Assembly (NCBI GenBank): GCA_030625925.1
Contig: DAOUPY010000046.1
Location: 1 to 8,346, forward strand
DNA from: Fusobacteriaceae bacterium
GTDB taxonomy: Bacteria > Fusobacteriota > Fusobacteriia > Fusobacteriales > Fusobacteriaceae
Direction: 5' to 3'
Length of the DNA: 8,346 nt
Shown here: positions 6,258-8,346 of the stretch, piece by piece
Layout of the letters: each line of letters begins with the position of its first letter
Position numbering within the stretch: position 1 is the stretch's first letter
Translations under genes and position numbers: made by a program
Notes under the pieces: generated by a model
Databases searched by the model: none
Seen by the model: the letters and a program-made list of their open reading frames with translations, nothing else
What the model was told of the DNA's origin: nothing

Positions 6258-7302
6258 GAGTTTGGTAAAAAAATTAGAAAAAAAATTTCCTAAAAATATA
6301 GCTGAATCTTGGGACAACATAGGTCTTTTGGTCGGGGATGAAAATAGGGAGATAACAAAGGTACAGATCTCTTTAGATGCCACAGAAGAGGCGATAGATC
6401 ATGCCATAGAAGTGGGAGCAAACCTTATCATAACCCACCATCCAATCATATTCAGTGGTGTAAAAAATATTACTTCTAAAAATATCATGGGTAGAAAACT
6501 TTTAAAATTAATCGAGAATAAGATTGCGGTATACTCTATGCATACAAACTTAGATTCGGCCAAAGGTGGACTGAACCAGTATATTTGTGAAAAATTAGGA
6601 GTAGAAACATCCAAGATTTTAGATGAAAAATATATGGATATGTACTTATTGTCAGTCTATATAAAGGTAGAATTTGAGGAAAGGTTAAAATCGAAAGTAG
6701 AGGAATTTGGACTGGAGTATAAAGGGTATAAAAATGTATATTATACCTCTGATTCTGTAGAAAATTTTGAAAAGGCAGAGGGTAAAGAAAAGGTTAGGAA
6801 TAAAAACAAAAAAATAAGTATCTTAGGGGAAAAAGGGAAATTGTCTAATCTTTTAAATGAAATAAAAAAAATTCATCCCTATGATGAGGTTGCTTATGAA
6901 ATGATAAAAACAGAAAATAAGATTTCTTTAGGTGGATTGGGAAGGATATATAACCTGTCTGAAAAGGTGGAGTTAGGCAGCTATTTAGAGGTTGTTAAGG
7001 ATAAGTTGTCTCTTACCAATGTAAGGGTAGTGGGAGAATTGGATAAAAAAATAAAGAAAATAGCTGTAGTAAATGGTGGAGGAGCTAGTTTTTTAGGCGG
7101 ATTGGAAAAAATAGGTGTTGACCTTTTTATAACAGGTGATATAAAATATCATGAAGCCTTGGATGCTAGGGAGATGGGGTTATCTATCTTTGATATCGGA
7201 CACTATGAAAGTGAATATTTCTTCACTGAGATAATAGAAAGAGATTGTGATGCTTTAGAGGTAGAGATCTATAATGATCAGCCAGTATTTAAGAGTTTAT
7301 AA
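6247..7302 (+). CDS. Nif3/DUF34 family dinuclear-metal protein (GTP cyclohydrolase 1 type 2 homolog)
   Basis: A 351-residue cytoplasmic protein of the widely conserved NIF3 family (YqfO of B. subtilis, YbgI of E. coli). Its biochemical role is unsettled; family members bind two metal ions and databases name them GTP cyclohydrolase 1 type 2 homologs. Visible motifs are AESWDNIGLLVG (19-30), ITHHPIIFSG with H64 and H65, HTNLDSAKGGLN with D103, TGDIKYHEALDA (296-307) and DIGHYESE with H319 and E323, giving the full expected metal set. Residues about 127-225 are the PII/CutA-like insert found in the long bacterial form. The usual Cys-Gly-Gly turn reads NGGG (276-279). The start at 6247 is preferred because AAGAAGG (6231-6237) lies 9 nt upstream and MKIKSLVKKLEKKFP matches family N-termini. 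An in-frame ATG at 6226 would add seven residues without a site. It overlaps the sigma-like gene by 11 bp, implying translational coupling. Confidence 0.93.
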   Translation: MKIKSLVKKLEKKFPKNIAESWDNIGLLVGDENREITKVQISLDATEEAIDHAIEVGANLIITHHPIIFSGVKNITSKNIMGRKLLKLIENKIAVYSMHTNLDSAKGGLNQYICEKLGVETSKILDEKYMDMYLLSVYIKVEFEERLKSKVEEFGLEYKGYKNVYYTSDSVENFEKAEGKEKVRNKNKKISILGEKGKLSNLLNEIKKIHPYDEVAYEMIKTENKISLGGLGRIYNLSEKVELGSYLEVVKDKLSLTNVRVVGELDKKIKKIAVVNGGGASFLGGLEKIGVDLFITGDIKYHEALDAREMGLSIFDIGHYESEYFFTEIIERDCDALEVEIYNDQPVFKSL

Positions 7303-7317
7303 AATTAGGAGGATCCT

Positions 7318-7866
7318 ATGATAAAAAGAATAGTGTTTCTAATCCTTGTAGTGTTTACATTTTCCTTTGGACAGATAAATGATAATGGGAACTACTTGAC
7401 GGCAGAAGAGAAACAAGAAATCGAAAAAAAATTATCAGAGATTGAAAAAAACGGAGATATAGTGTATCATATAAATCTTGGCAGAAAAATGGATGAAAAA
7501 AATATCGTTGAAAAAGCGATAATTTTGGACATAATTCCAGACGGGAAAAACGACATTAATGTAAAATTAAAGTTTACCCAAGATATAGATACCAGTGCTT
7601 ACGAGGAAGAGATCGATAATTTATTGATTGAAGGGGAAGGAGCAATAGTAAAAAAAGAGTATAAGAAGTTTATACTGAGTGTTTTGAATGTATCAGAAAA
7701 AATTGTGGATGACATAGAGGTAGATAAACAGGAAATCCAAAAACAAGAAGTGAAAAAAACATTCATTGAAAATAAATTTGCAGGATTATTGATCTTGATA
7801 TTTATGGCCATAGCTATTTTTGTAACTTTAAGATTTATAAAAATGGGTGGAATTAGAAAAAAATAA
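7318..7866 (+). CDS. Exported, C-terminally membrane-anchored protein with a TPM-like layout, unknown function
   Basis: A 182-residue protein. Residues 1-19 look like a signal peptide (MIKRIVFLILVVFTFSFGQ), 27-135 form a soluble alpha/beta region, and 154-173 are a single hydrophobic helix followed by a basic tail (IRKK), so the middle probably faces outside the cytoplasmic membrane. The soluble part follows the order of the TPM domain: LTAEEKQEIEKKLSEIEK helix, a strand-turn IVYHINLG, the strand NVKLKFTQDID (81-91), the helix YEEEIDNLLIEG, and a final KKEYKKFILSVLNVSEKIVDDI helix. That resemblance is by eye and the domain call is uncertain. It starts 15 bp after nif3 with AGGAGG (7307-7312) 5 nt from the ATG, so it is probably in the same operon. 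A lysine/glutamate-rich spacer (131-148) precedes the anchor. I do not know its function. Confidence 0.75.
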   Translation: MIKRIVFLILVVFTFSFGQINDNGNYLTAEEKQEIEKKLSEIEKNGDIVYHINLGRKMDEKNIVEKAIILDIIPDGKNDINVKLKFTQDIDTSAYEEEIDNLLIEGEGAIVKKEYKKFILSVLNVSEKIVDDIEVDKQEIQKQEVKKTFIENKFAGLLILIFMAIAIFVTLRFIKMGGIRKK

Positions 7867-7887
7867 TTATTAACTGACAGTTAATAA
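7867..7887. repeat. Perfect 21-nt dyad immediately upstream of rnpB
   Basis: Arms TTATTAACTG (7867-7876) and CAGTTAATAA (7878-7887) are exact inverted repeats around one central A. It begins at the base after the stop codon of the preceding gene and ends 2 bp before the predicted 5' end of the RNase P RNA. It has no T-run after it, so it is not a standard terminator; it may be an operator or a processing hairpin. Confidence 0.7.
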
Positions 7888-7888
7888 C

Positions 7889-8238
7889 TAGGTGTTAGAG
7901 TCAGTCGCCGCTGGAGTAATCCAGGGGAGGAACGTCCGGGCTCCGCAGGGCAATGAAGGCAGCTAACGGCTGCTGAGGGAAACCTTAAGGAAAGTGCCAC
8001 AGAAAATAGACCGCCTATGAACTTGTTTTGTAGGTAAGGGTGAAAAGGTGGGGTAAGAGCCCACCAGTGCATTCGGAAACGTTTGTAGCTTGGTAAACCC
8101 CTTCTGGAGCAAGACCGAAGAAAGGTCATTATGAGACTGCCCGTCTCGATCTTTAGGTGTGTCGCTTGAGCCTATAAGCAATTATAGGCCTAGATAAATG
8201 ATTGACCAACGACAAAACCCGGCGTATCCTAACACCTA
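7889..8238 (+). ncRNA. rnpB: RNase P RNA, bacterial type A-like
   Basis: Catalytic RNA of ribonuclease P, which removes 5' leaders from tRNA precursors. It shows the universal core: GAGGAACGTCCGGGC (7927-7941) near the 5' end and ACAAAACCCGGCGTA (8212-8226) near the 3' end, which form helix P4. It also has GTGCCACAGAAA (7994-8005) followed by the ATAGACCGCC stretch, and the L15 loop GGTAAACCC (8092-8100), whose GGT pairs with the tRNA CCA end. The ends were placed by the terminal helix P1: TAGGTGTTAG (7889-7898) pairs perfectly with CTAACACCTA (8229-8238). The length of about 350 nt is normal. No good promoter is visible directly upstream; it may be read from the preceding operon and processed, or driven from the dyad region. 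Short minus-strand open frames within it are artefacts of RNA structure. Confidence 0.97.
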
Positions 8239-8254
8239 TTTATCATAAATAACT

Positions 8255-8310
8255 CTTTTATTCTTATTTTTTCCCTTTATTGAAGGGAAAAGAAGTAGGA
8301 ATAGAAAGTA
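8255..8310. repeat. Imperfect hairpin downstream of rnpB
   Basis: The core stem TTTTCCCTT (8269-8277) pairs with AAGGGAAAA (8283-8291) over a 5-nt loop. Flanking pyrimidine-rich and purine-rich arms (about 8256-8268 and 8292-8308) extend it with bulges and G-U pairs. No clear T-run follows on either strand, so it is only a weak candidate for the rnpB terminator or a 3' processing boundary. Confidence 0.4.
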
Positions 8311-8346
8311 ATAATAGCCCCTTCTAAATTGGCTTAGCTGATTTAG

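Noticed and set aside
6399..6614. Minus-strand open frame inside nif3
   Set aside because: Lies opposite the conserved ITHHP and HTNLDSAKGG metal motifs of Nif3, so it is a shadow.
7599..7811. Minus-strand open frame opposite the TPM-like gene
   Set aside because: The plus-strand gene has a signal peptide, anchor and AGGAGG site; the opposite frame has none.
7881..8181. Minus-strand open frames of 72 and 82 codons
   Set aside because: They lie wholly inside the RNase P RNA, whose conserved core and P1 helix explain the sequence; no ribosome binding site or recognisable protein.
1..8346. CRISPR arrays, insertion sequences, tRNA genes or phage genes
   Set aside because: No spaced direct repeats, transposase-like frames, terminal inverted repeats or cloverleaf sequences were seen on either strand.

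Overview
The window is about 8.3 kb of AT-rich, low-GC bacterial DNA. The dnaG-rpoD order, the compact 392-residue primary sigma factor, strong AGGAGG ribosome binding sites and a type-A-like RNase P RNA suggest an anaerobic low-GC lineage. Fusobacteriota (an Ilyobacter, Psychrilyobacter or Fusobacterium-like organism) is my best guess and a Clostridia member is the main alternative; this rests on the look of the sequence, not on a database search.

Layout. (1) Positions 1-1613 hold the end of DNA primase (dnaG) and the whole primary sigma factor gene (rpoD), 24 bp apart, closed by a strong hairpin terminator shared with the convergent gene. (2) Positions 1671-5094 look like a self-contained L-serine module: a minus-strand XRE-cupin regulator, a divergent PfoR/EIIC-like membrane protein, and a single-chain iron-sulfur L-serine dehydratase. 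The two plus-strand genes each have their own promoter and terminator. The divergent 427-bp intergenic region carries repeated 16-bp dyads of the form ATTCA-N6-TGAAT, which are good operator candidates. (3) Positions 5271-7866 hold a probable operon: a strongly divergent sigma-70-like protein, a Nif3/DUF34 metal protein whose start overlaps it, and a secreted or membrane-anchored protein with a TPM-like layout. (4) Positions 7889-8238 are the RNase P RNA gene rnpB, preceded by a perfect 21-nt dyad and followed by unassigned sequence with imperfect hairpins.

How the parts may work together. The dnaG-rpoD block and the sigma-like/nif3/rnpB block are information-processing genes, and the serine module sits between them. 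In that module the regulator probably senses a small ligand through its cupin domain and controls the membrane protein, which I infer may import serine or a related substrate for SdaA to convert to pyruvate and ammonia. The most unusual item is the sigma-like protein at 5271-6257. It aligns collinearly with the neighbouring RpoD through regions 1.2, 2, 3 and 4, but has lost residues that normally read the -10 and -35 promoter elements.
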